From the NCBI GenBank assembly GCA_022567875.1, contig JADFGB010000059.1, positions 1 to 6,847 on the forward strand: 6,847 bases of DNA, in the 5' to 3' direction. Below are positions 1 through 5,895 of the stretch, piece by piece (the first letter of the stretch is position 1; each line of letters starts with the position of its first letter). The notes below the pieces were generated by a model. It ran no database searches and had not been told where the DNA came from. It was given only the letters and a program-made list of their open reading frames with translations. The translations under genes and the position numbers were made by a program. The DNA comes from Bacteroidota bacterium. GTDB taxonomy: Bacteria > Bacteroidota > Ignavibacteria > Ignavibacteriales > Ignavibacteriaceae.

Positions 1-1
1 C

Positions 2-568
2 GATGTGAATGTACGCAACTACATTTACGCAGCAAGAGAAACGATTTGTTATGAAAAGCCGGATATTGTAGTTCATCCGTTCCCTGGTGGACAGTACAAA
101 TACGATTTTATAAAGCTGTGCAAGGAGTGGGGCATTGAGGTTATTGTCCGGCGTGGCGAAGCGGGGATGGGTAGAGAAGAGTTTGAAAAACTTGACAAGA
201 ACCGCAGGTCAATCATTCTTGGTAATTGGGATTATTCGCCTTATGTTGACCTTGAACTTAACTGGGGTCAGGAGTTCGTTGATATAATAGTTGAGCAGGG
301 GTACATGCCCCCGCGCAAACTGAAGGTTTGCGGGGCATTTGCTTTCGACCCGTATTTTCCACTTAACCATAAAAATTTGCGAGACGACCAACAAAGAACA
401 GTTCTTTTTGCTACTTGTTTTTTCTTAACTCCTTTGTATCTAGTAGGCCACTCTTCTTTCCTTTCCCTTTCCTCTTCTCCCCTTCTTTCCTTCCCCCTCC
501 TTTTCTCTCTCCCTTCCCTCTCCAAGGTCGTTTGTTTCTTGTTGGTTCACAAGTCGATCTTTTTGTGA
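2..568 (+). CDS. Partial surface-carbohydrate biosynthesis-like protein, truncated at both ends
   Basis: An open frame enters from the left edge (codon at 2-4) and stops at 568. The first in-frame start, GTG at 5, is probably internal, so the true start lies upstream. Residues up to about position 415 look like genuine protein: a segment resembling HPFPGGQYKYDF, then ILGNWDYSPYVDLELNWG, then KLKVCGAFAFDPYF and TVLFAT. These recall the glycosyl/glycerophosphate-transferase-like 'surface carbohydrate biosynthesis' proteins, in which a conserved G-x-x-x-FDPYF-like stretch precedes a beta strand ending in FAT. The match is from memory and moderate; donor and acceptor are unknown. After about position 415 the translation becomes Ser/Leu/Pro/Phe low complexity because it reads through the homopyrimidine tract, so the last 50 or so residues are not real family sequence. 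G+C over bases 1-360 is 46%, well above the genes downstream, which suggests a different genomic or organismal origin. Confidence 0.5.
   Translation, partial: DVNVRNYIYAARETICYEKPDIVVHPFPGGQYKYDFIKLCKEWGIEVIVRRGEAGMGREEFEKLDKNRRSIILGNWDYSPYVDLELNWGQEFVDIIVEQGYMPPRKLKVCGAFAFDPYFPLNHKNLRDDQQRTVLFATCFFLTPLYLVGHSSFLSLSSSPLLSFPLLFSLPSLSKVVCFLLVHKSIFL
451..523. repeat. 73-base uninterrupted homopyrimidine (C/T) tract
   Basis: Every base from 451 to 523 on the + strand is C or T, with purines only on the other strand. It is an irregular mix of TTTCC, CTTT and CCCTT units and not a clean tandem repeat. It contains mirror symmetry, for example TCCTTTCCCTTTCCT at 459-473, of the kind that can form triplex (H-) DNA. 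It lies exactly between the truncated carbohydrate-biosynthesis frame and the resumed PASTA-like coding sequence. Such tracts are unusual in bacterial coding DNA. Likely explanations are an assembly join through low-complexity sequence, foreign (possibly eukaryotic) DNA, or a sequencing artefact. Confidence 0.9.
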
Positions 569-600
569 CAAAAAACCCTGATAACGAAGAAGAGCAATAA
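517..600 (+). pseudogene. C-terminal remnant of a PASTA-domain protein
   Basis: In the frame ending with TAA at 598-600 the last 28 residues read P-L-Q-G-R-L-F-L-V-G-S-Q-V-D-L-F-V-T-K followed by an acidic tail. This matches the end of a PASTA domain, which typically has a Pro-x-x-Gly turn, then V-x-x-G-S-x-V-x-L-x-V-(S/T). PASTA modules occur in penicillin-binding proteins, Ser/Thr kinases and stand-alone cell-wall-associated proteins. Upstream of about 517 the frame dissolves into the homopyrimidine tract, so the rest of the gene is absent. The stop codon lies one base before the rpe ATG, as expected for co-transcribed genes, and I recall PASTA genes next to rpe in FCB-group genomes. The call rests on one short motif. 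The piece looks like true local chromosome whose 5' part has been replaced, but a chance resemblance cannot be excluded. Confidence 0.5.
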
Positions 601-601
601 C

Positions 602-1261
602 ATGGCAATATTAGCACCTTCAATCTTGGCTTCAGATTTTTCAAATCTCTATCAGCAAATAAGGTTGGTTGAAATGAGTGGTGCAGATTGGATCCATTGT
701 GATGTGATGGACGGTCACTTTGTACCTAATTTAACATTCGGTCCTATTTTAGTTGAAGCAGCTAATAAATCTACAGAATTAACTTTGGATGTTCATCTGA
801 TGATTGAAAATCCTGATAATTTTCTTGCAGAATTTTACAAAGCAGGGAGTAATTATATTACAGTTCATCAAGAAACCTGTCCGCATTTACATAGAACAGT
901 CTCTAAAATAAAAGAACTTGGAGCAAAAGCCGGTGTTGCTTTAAATCCTTCCACTCCGTTATCAACCATTGAAGATATTGCAACAGAAATTGACCTATTA
1001 TTGATAATGTCAGTTAACCCGGGTTTTGGGGGACAATCGTTTATAAATAATTCATTAAAGAAAATTGAAAATGCAGTTAAATTAAGAGAGAAAACAAACT
1101 CAAATTTCTTAATTGAGGTTGACGGCGGTATCAACAAAGACACGGCAAAAAATGTACTTGATGCTGGATGTGATGTGTTTGTAGCAGGTTCATCAATTTT
1201 TAAAACAGATAACATTGCTGCTGCAGTAGTAGAACTGAAGAAGATATTGGACAATAAGTAA
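602..1261 (+). CDS. rpe: Ribulose-phosphate 3-epimerase
   Basis: This cytosolic enzyme interconverts D-ribulose 5-phosphate and D-xylulose 5-phosphate in the pentose phosphate pathway. The 219-residue protein is full length for the family and forms a single TIM barrel. Visible family signatures are APSILASDF (residues 5-13, with substrate-contacting Ser7), IHCDVMDGHFVPN (31-43), LDVHLMI (62-68), MSVNPGFGGQ (136-145), EVDGGI (172-177) and AGSSIF (195-200). By family analogy the metal ligands and acid/base residues are His32, Asp34, His65 and Asp174; all are present. The ATG at 602 puts APSIL close to the N-terminus as usual, and a purine-rich GAAGAAGAG lies at 586-594. The start follows the upstream PASTA-like stop by one base, indicating co-transcription with that lost gene. 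A strong intrinsic terminator 41 bases past its stop ends the unit. Confidence 0.96.
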   Translation: MAILAPSILASDFSNLYQQIRLVEMSGADWIHCDVMDGHFVPNLTFGPILVEAANKSTELTLDVHLMIENPDNFLAEFYKAGSNYITVHQETCPHLHRTVSKIKELGAKAGVALNPSTPLSTIEDIATEIDLLLIMSVNPGFGGQSFINNSLKKIENAVKLREKTNSNFLIEVDGGINKDTAKNVLDAGCDVFVAGSSIFKTDNIAAAVVELKKILDNK

Positions 1262-1302
1262 AAACAAATTGCACTTAAATTTTGGTTAACCAACAATTTA
1301 TT

Positions 1303-1332
1303 AAAGGGTGGCATTTGTCACCTTTTTTTTTT
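1303..1332 (+). terminator. Rho-independent terminator after rpe
   Basis: The six-base stem GGTGGC (1307-1312) pairs with GTCACC (1317-1322) around an ATTT loop, with one G-U pair. It extends by AAAG (1303-1306) against TTTT (1323-1326), and ten consecutive T follow (1323-1332). This is a textbook intrinsic terminator for the rpe transcript. It sits only 12 bases before the preferred folP start, so it may also act as a leader attenuator if folP is transcribed from upstream. Confidence 0.88.
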
Positions 1333-1347
1333 AAAGGATTCTCATTG
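1333..1347 (+). promoter_or_regulatory. Ribosome binding site deciding a TTG start for folP
   Basis: AAAGGA at 1333-1338 lies six bases before an in-frame TTG at 1345-1347. This is good Shine-Dalgarno spacing and supports initiation there. The earlier in-frame TTG at 1282 precedes the terminator hairpin. The first in-frame ATG, at 1462, would cut into the N-terminal extension. Confidence 0.55.
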
Positions 1348-2502
1348 ATAGTACAAATATTAAATTTATCTCACAAAGAAGTTTTTAATAAATACAGCGT
1401 ATTCTATAATATTTTTAGAGAAGTTTATCGTTTGGGTTTATTAGCAATTGAAATTAGAAAGATGACCAAAAACCTTGCATTTAAAACACAAAAAATTGTT
1501 TTAAGCGAAGGTGAGATATGTTATAAAAAAATAGATACTGATTCTGAACTATTTAGTCTTTTTTTTACTGGCTCAATAAGTGAATTATTTAATTTGGCTA
1601 GAAAAATTCTGACTCAAGGTGATGAAGAATTAGGATATTCTTTACTTAACAGTATTAACAACTATGAAGAATACGACAATAATTCTTATAAAATAGGTGA
1701 TCATCTTTTTGATTTTAAAAACGCTTATGTTATGGGAATATTAAATGTAACTGAAGATTCGTTTTCTGATGGAGGAAAATATTCAAATACTACTGATGCA
1801 GTTAAACATGCTTTTCAAATGGTTGAAAAAGGAGCAGACATAATTGATATAGGTGGAGAATCAACAAAACCGGGATCTGAAAGCATTGATGTTGAGAGTG
1901 AAATAGAAAGAATAGTCCCTGTTATTAACGGAATTTTAAAAGAAAAACCAGATACATTAATATCTGTTGATACTACAAAAAGTAAAGTTGCTGAACTTTC
2001 TTTAAAAGCAGGCGCAAAAATAATTAATGATATAAATGCATATAAGACGGACCCTGATTTAATAAATATAGTTAAAAAGTATAATGCAACTTATGTTTTA
2101 ATGCATATGCAGGGAACTCCAAAATATATGCAGAAAAATCCCGGCTACGTTGATGTAGTAAAAGAAATTTATGATTTTCTGTTTGAGAAATCAAAATCAA
2201 TAAAAAAAATGGGAATAAAAAATCTTTTAATCGATCCCGGTATAGGGTTCGGAAAAAGGGTAGAAGATAATTTTGAAATTCTTAAAAGATTAGAAGATTT
2301 TAAATCACTTGGATATCCGATTTTAATTGGGGTCTCTAGAAAATCATTTATTAGCAAGACATTGGATTTAGATATTAATGAGCGTGATACTGCTTCGGCA
2401 ATTGTTGAAGCACTTGCTGTTAGAAACGGTGCAAAAATAATTAGAACACATAATGTTGAAAACGGTGTTCAAATCTGTAAGTTATTGAATAAACTAAATT
2501 AA
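1345..2502 (+). CDS. folP: Dihydropteroate synthase with N-terminal extension
   Basis: This enzyme condenses 6-hydroxymethyl-7,8-dihydropterin diphosphate with p-aminobenzoate to make 7,8-dihydropteroate in folate synthesis; it is the sulfonamide target. With the TTG start the protein has 385 residues, longer than the usual 260-290. All DHPS motifs are present from about residue 130: MGILNVTEDSFSDGG (130-144; Glu where Pro is common), DIGGESTKPG (168-177), SVDTTK (207-212), NDINA (228-232), LMHMQGTP (252-259), LIDPGIGFGK (295-304), GVSRKS (329-334) and RTHNV (367-371). Residues 1 to about 125 form an extension. Part of it (QKIVLSEGE, then FTGSISELFNLARKI) resembles, from memory, the extra domain of 'long' DHPS proteins in thermophilic Firmicutes and archaea; its function is unknown to me. 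cdaA follows after 12 bases, probably in the same transcript. If the ATG at 1462 is used, the protein is 346 residues. Confidence 0.92.
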   Translation: MIVQILNLSHKEVFNKYSVFYNIFREVYRLGLLAIEIRKMTKNLAFKTQKIVLSEGEICYKKIDTDSELFSLFFTGSISELFNLARKILTQGDEELGYSLLNSINNYEEYDNNSYKIGDHLFDFKNAYVMGILNVTEDSFSDGGKYSNTTDAVKHAFQMVEKGADIIDIGGESTKPGSESIDVESEIERIVPVINGILKEKPDTLISVDTTKSKVAELSLKAGAKIINDINAYKTDPDLINIVKKYNATYVLMHMQGTPKYMQKNPGYVDVVKEIYDFLFEKSKSIKKMGIKNLLIDPGIGFGKRVEDNFEILKRLEDFKSLGYPILIGVSRKSFISKTLDLDINERDTASAIVEALAVRNGAKIIRTHNVENGVQICKLLNKLN

Positions 2503-2514
2503 TTTTTTATTTAT

Positions 2515-3336
2515 ATGTTTGAAGTTTTTAAAATAGGTTTTCTTACTGTAACTTTTGCCGATGTAATTGATATTGCTTTAGTTGCTTTTATATTTTATAA
2601 GGTATATACCTTTTTAAAAGGAACAATAGCAGCACAAATATTTATGGGCTTGGTTGTTGTACTTTTACTTTCTCTAATAGCTCAAGCTTTAAATTTAAGA
2701 GAATTAAGTTGGTTACTTAAACTTATAACAGATATTTGGGTCTTAGCTTTTTTAATTCTGTTCCAACCGGAAATAAGAAGATTATTGGTTATTGTAGCAA
2801 GAAATCCATTTTTTAAGATGTTTGTTAAAACAGAAAACGGAGATGCCGCTACTATAATAACTGAAGCTGCATTTCATCTTTCACAGAATCAGCATGGGGC
2901 ATTAATAGTTATTATAAAATCTACCGGAATTAGAGGTTATACAGAAACAGGAGAATTAATAAACGCTAAGTTAAGTATGGATTTATTGACTAATATTTTC
3001 TTTCCTAATTCACCGCTGCACGACGGAGCAGTAATAATTAAGGGAGAAATAATAGAAGCCGCCAGATGTACACTTCCTTTATCTTTGCTTACAATTGTTG
3101 ACGGTGAGTCACTTGGTATGAGGCACAGAGCCGGTGTAGGCATTACGGAACAGGCTGATGTGATGAGTGTAATAATATCTGAGGAAACAGGTAGTATATC
3201 TGTTGCGGAAAATGGGACTTTAATTAAAGGACTGTCTAAAGAAACTCTCAAAAGAAAAATTGAATCGGCATTTAAAGCACCTGTTGTTCAGGGATGGAAA
3301 GCGATTTTTTATCAATATAAAAAATCAAAGAAATAA
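2515..3336 (+). CDS. cdaA: Membrane diadenylate cyclase CdaA (DacA)
   Basis: It makes cyclic di-AMP from two ATP molecules at the inner face of the cytoplasmic membrane; c-di-AMP controls potassium/osmolyte balance and cell-wall homeostasis in other bacteria. The 273-residue length is typical of CdaA. Three hydrophobic segments lie near residues 13-33, 38-58 and 68-83, followed by the QPEIRR turn (84-89) and a cytosolic DAC domain from about 105 to 255. The two DAC signatures are intact: SPLHDGAVII with Asp-Gly-Ala at 170-172, and GMRHRAGVG with Arg-His-Arg at 203-205, followed by SEETGSISVA (222-231). An active enzyme is therefore expected. There is no clear Shine-Dalgarno before the ATG, only A/T-rich sequence, which suggests coupling to folP 12 bases upstream. 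No cdaR (YbbR) or glmM lies next to it, unlike in Firmicutes. Confidence 0.96.
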   Translation: MFEVFKIGFLTVTFADVIDIALVAFIFYKVYTFLKGTIAAQIFMGLVVVLLLSLIAQALNLRELSWLLKLITDIWVLAFLILFQPEIRRLLVIVARNPFFKMFVKTENGDAATIITEAAFHLSQNQHGALIVIIKSTGIRGYTETGELINAKLSMDLLTNIFFPNSPLHDGAVIIKGEIIEAARCTLPLSLLTIVDGESLGMRHRAGVGITEQADVMSVIISEETGSISVAENGTLIKGLSKETLKRKIESAFKAPVVQGWKAIFYQYKKSKK

Positions 3337-3355
3337 CTATTTGATATATTTTATT

Positions 3356-3383
3356 TTGAATTAGCATTTTAAAATCATAAAAT
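3356..3383 (+). promoter_or_regulatory. Candidate sigma70-type promoter for the UPF0173 gene
   Basis: TTGAAT (3356-3361) and TAAAAT (3378-3383) are separated by 16 bases, matching the consensus at 4/6 and 5/6. Transcription would begin near 3390, leaving a short leader that contains AAGGGA (3398-3403) nine bases before the ATG at 3413. The region is very A/T-rich, so chance matches are easy. The same TTGAAT-16 layout recurs before parA. Confidence 0.3.
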
Positions 3384-3412
3384 ATGTTTATGAATTTAAG
3401 GGAATAACTAAA

Positions 3413-4090
3413 ATGAAATTAAAATATTTTTCTCATTCCGCATTTCAGATTACTAGTAATGGGGGAACGACTTTACTTATTGACCCGTTTCTTGATGATA
3501 ACCCAACTTCACCTGTAAAATCTGATGATGTAGATGCTGATTTTATAATTTTAACTCACGCACACGGCGATCATATAGGTGATGCTTTTAAAATTGCAAA
3601 GAGATGTAATTCAAATTTTATTTGCACTTACGAACTGGCAAACTATTGTAAAGCAAAAGGATTTAAGGCTCACGATATGTCAATTGGCGGAGGACATAAT
3701 TTTGATTTCGGTAGAGTGAAATTTACAATTGCTCATCATGGCTCACAAACACCTGAAGGTGATTATGCAGGAGAACCTGCGGGTGTGATAGTTACAATTG
3801 ATAACACATCTATTTATCACACCGGTGATACCGGCTTATTTTACGATATGAAACTCATAGGCGAAATGAATAATATAGATTATATGTTACTTCCTATTGG
3901 TGATAATTATACAATGGGAATTTCTGATGCTGTTAAAGCTGTTGAACTTGTTCAACCTAAAATTGCCGTACCCATGCATTATAATACCTTCCCTGTTATT
4001 GAAACAGATCCCTATCAGTTTAAAAAGGAATTGGAAGTGAAGGGTATGAATTGTCTAATAATGAATTTTGGTGATGAAATTCAAATTTAA
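3413..4090 (+). CDS. UPF0173 metallo-beta-lactamase-fold metal-dependent hydrolase
   Basis: This 225-residue cytosolic protein of the UPF0173/YtkL-type family belongs to the metallo-beta-lactamase superfamily, and its natural substrate is not established. The full metal-binding set is visible: THAHGDH (residues 48-54, with His49, His51, Asp53 and His54), AHHG (107-110), HTGDTG (136-141, with Asp139) and PMHYNTFP (187-194, with His189). SHSAFQI (7-13) and the LLIDPFL strand (21-27) open the fold in the usual way. Length and motif order match complete family members, so it should bind two metal ions. Start: AAGGGA nine bases upstream of the ATG. It stands alone, with 76 bases before it and 94 bases after it, each holding a weak promoter-like element. 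Neither neighbour reveals its role. Confidence 0.92.
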   Translation: MKLKYFSHSAFQITSNGGTTLLIDPFLDDNPTSPVKSDDVDADFIILTHAHGDHIGDAFKIAKRCNSNFICTYELANYCKAKGFKAHDMSIGGGHNFDFGRVKFTIAHHGSQTPEGDYAGEPAGVIVTIDNTSIYHTGDTGLFYDMKLIGEMNNIDYMLLPIGDNYTMGISDAVKAVELVQPKIAVPMHYNTFPVIETDPYQFKKELEVKGMNCLIMNFGDEIQI

Positions 4091-4147
4091 TTATTAAACT
4101 TTTTCATTAACTTACAGATAATCTAAAATTATAATTTTATTTATAAC

Positions 4148-4175
4148 TTGAATTGCTAAATATTAAGGATATAGT
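4148..4175 (+). promoter_or_regulatory. Candidate sigma70-type promoter for the parAB unit
   Basis: TTGAAT (4148-4153), a 16-base spacer and TATAGT (4170-4175) match the consensus at 4/6 and 5/6. The -10 element ends nine bases before the parA ATG, so transcription would start about three bases upstream of it, giving a nearly leaderless message. The only Shine-Dalgarno-like string, AAGGA (4165-4169), is 15 bases from the ATG and overlaps the spacer, which fits poorly as a ribosome site. Confidence 0.35.
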
Positions 4176-4184
4176 GTACTTTTA

Positions 4185-4961
4185 ATGGCAAGAATAATTA
4201 CAATTGCAAATCAAAAAGGTGGAGTGGGTAAAACTACTACAGCTATTAACTTATCATCTTGTTTAGCAGCAGCTGAAAAGAAGGTTTTACTTATAGATAT
4301 TGACCCGCAGGCAAATTCTTCTTCGGGTGTCAGTGTTCACGATCATTCTCCCTCTATTTATGAAGTAATAATTGGAACAAGAGAAATTGAAGATGTAATA
4401 ATCAATACTTACATGCCCTATCTTGATCTTTTACCTTCAAATATAAACTTAGTCGGTGCAGAAATTGAAATGGTTGATATGGATGGAAGAGAAAATTTGC
4501 TCGGCAAAATGTTAAAAAAAATAAGTGACAATTATGAATATATTATTATAGATTGCCCTCCGTCGTTAGGTCTGCTTACTCTTAATGCTCTTTCAACATC
4601 AAACTCTGTTTTAATTCCTGTACAATGCGAATATTTTGCTTTGGAAGGATTGGGACAACTGCTTAATACAATTAATATTGTGAAACAGCATTACAACAAA
4701 GAGCTAACTATTGAAGGAGTGCTTCTTACAATGTTTGATATCAGGCTTCGTCTCTCAAAGCAGGTTGCAGATGAAGTAAAAAAATATTTTGGCGAAAAAG
4801 TATTTAAAACAATGATTCACAGAAATGTAAAAATTTCTGAATCACCAAGTTTTGGTAAACCTATTATTCTTTATGATGCCGTCTCTACAGGTTCAAAAAA
4901 TTATATGGCTTTGGCATCTGAAATATTAAAAAAATATTCTAAGATAAAAGTTAATGAGTAA
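4185..4961 (+). CDS. parA: Chromosome partitioning ATPase ParA (Soj)
   Basis: ParA is a deviant Walker-type ATPase that binds the nucleoid as an ATP dimer. With ParB it moves and segregates origin regions and often affects replication initiation. The 258-residue protein is full length for chromosomal Soj-type ParA and has no extra N-terminal DNA-binding domain, unlike plasmid ParA of type Ia. Motifs are the deviant Walker A KGGVGKTT (residues 11-18, with signature Lys11 and Lys16), IDIDPQANSSSG (37-48, Walker A' with Asp40), Walker B IIIDCPPSLG (120-129, Asp123), IPVQCEYFALEGL (144-156) and RNVKISESPSFGKPI (213-227), which matches the usual RNVRLSEAPSFGKP. The start gives MARIITIANQKGG, the standard N-terminus. 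The end overlaps parB by eight bases (ATGAGTAA), so the two are translationally coupled. Confidence 0.97.
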   Translation: MARIITIANQKGGVGKTTTAINLSSCLAAAEKKVLLIDIDPQANSSSGVSVHDHSPSIYEVIIGTREIEDVIINTYMPYLDLLPSNINLVGAEIEMVDMDGRENLLGKMLKKISDNYEYIIIDCPPSLGLLTLNALSTSNSVLIPVQCEYFALEGLGQLLNTINIVKQHYNKELTIEGVLLTMFDIRLRLSKQVADEVKKYFGEKVFKTMIHRNVKISESPSFGKPIILYDAVSTGSKNYMALASEILKKYSKIKVNE

Positions 4962-5895
4962 ATCTAAAACAGGATTGGGCAGGGGACTGGATGCATTGTT
5001 CAATCCAAAAAATCTTAATATGAATTTGGACTCTGCGCCTGACTACTCCAATGTTAAAATTGATGACGGTAACGGTGTAGACCAACTTGCTAAAATACCT
5101 GTTGATAAAGTTTCACCTAATCCTTTCCAACCAAGAATCAGTTTTGACTTAGACGCATTGGAAGAATTAAAAAAATCCATACTTCAAAATGGACTTATTC
5201 AGCCCGTTACTGTAAGAAGACTGGATGGAAATTATCAACTAATATCAGGTGAAAGAAGATTAAAAGCATGCATTGATATTGGTTACAAAGATATTCCCGC
5301 TTATATAATTAAGGTAGATTCCGATGAAACAATGCTCGCGCTTGCATTGATTGAAAACATTCAGCGTGAAAGTCTAAATGCAATAGAAACAGCAAATGCT
5401 TATAAAAGACTGATGGATGAATGTCGTCTAACACAAGAACAAATTGCTGATAAAATGGGGAAGAACAGAACGACAATCGCCAATTCAATCAGGCTGTTAA
5501 AACTTCCTGAAGAAGTACAACAAAGTATAATAAAAAATGAAATTTCTGCAGGACACGCCAGAGCAATTATAAATTTACCATCGGCAAAACTACAGCTTCT
5601 TGCATTAAGGAAAATTTTAAAAGAGGGACTTTCGGTAAGAAAGGTTGAACAACTTGCTAAGAAATTATCTTTAAACAATATTAAATCTAACAAAAAAATT
5701 TCCGTTAGAATACCTTCGACAACATCTACTAACTTAAATGATATTGAAGACAAACTGAGAAAAGTATTCGGAACAAAAGTTATGTGCAGAAGAAAAAAAG
5801 ACGGAACAGGTCAGTTTGTAATTGAGTTTTATTCTAATGATGAATTTGAAAGAATATTTGAACTATTTGAAATTATTAATCAAACATATAATTAG
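4954..5895 (+). CDS. parB: Chromosome partitioning CTPase and DNA-binding protein ParB (Spo0J)
   Basis: ParB binds parS sites near the origin, spreads as a CTP-dependent DNA clamp, stimulates ParA ATPase and loads SMC. The 313-residue protein has the complete architecture. The N-terminal ParA-stimulating motif KTGLGRGLDALF (residues 5-16) is followed by a linker to about 47. The CTP-binding domain contains NPFQPR (56-61), SGERR (98-102) and ENIQRESLNAIE (134-145). A helix-turn-helix DNA-binding region spans LTQEQIADKMGKNRTTIANSIRLLKLP (159-185), and a C-terminal dimerisation domain lies around 260-313. The ATG is inside the 3' end of parA, in another frame. Its own 3' end overlaps the start region of the next gene. 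No complete parS palindrome is present in this window. Confidence 0.97.
   Translation: MSKSKTGLGRGLDALFNPKNLNMNLDSAPDYSNVKIDDGNGVDQLAKIPVDKVSPNPFQPRISFDLDALEELKKSILQNGLIQPVTVRRLDGNYQLISGERRLKACIDIGYKDIPAYIIKVDSDETMLALALIENIQRESLNAIETANAYKRLMDECRLTQEQIADKMGKNRTTIANSIRLLKLPEEVQQSIIKNEISAGHARAIINLPSAKLQLLALRKILKEGLSVRKVEQLAKKLSLNNIKSNKKISVRIPSTTSTNLNDIEDKLRKVFGTKVMCRRKKDGTGQFVIEFYSNDEFERIFELFEIINQTYN

Noticed and set aside
268..644. Two minus-strand open frames (268-525 and 411-644) with Arg/Lys/Glu/Gly-rich translations
   Set aside because: Their composition is simply the purine strand of the homopyrimidine tract. There is no family resemblance and no ribosome site, and they span the suspected junction.
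1282..1293. 12-bp perfect palindrome TTGGTTAACCAA in the rpe-folP gap
   Set aside because: It is short, isolated and unmatched by any recognised operator. It is recorded only as a possible site and is too weak to annotate.
1282..1344. TTG at 1282 as the folP start (406-residue product)
   Set aside because: It lies upstream of and reads through the strong terminator hairpin, giving a low-complexity Phe-rich leader with no ribosome site. The TTG at 1345 with AAAGGA is better.
2503..2514. c-di-AMP (ydaO-type) riboswitch in front of cdaA
   Set aside because: The gap is 12 A/T-rich bases, far too short for a riboswitch. None of the other gaps shows the expected structured leader.
4676..4690. parS-like half site (TGTGAAACA) within parA
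   Set aside because: It resembles only one arm of the TGTTtCACGTGAAACA palindrome, and the other arm is missing. No complete parS was seen anywhere in the window.
868..5753. Minus-strand open frames inside rpe, folP, cdaA and parB
   Set aside because: They are shadows of strongly supported + strand genes and have no recognisable motifs.
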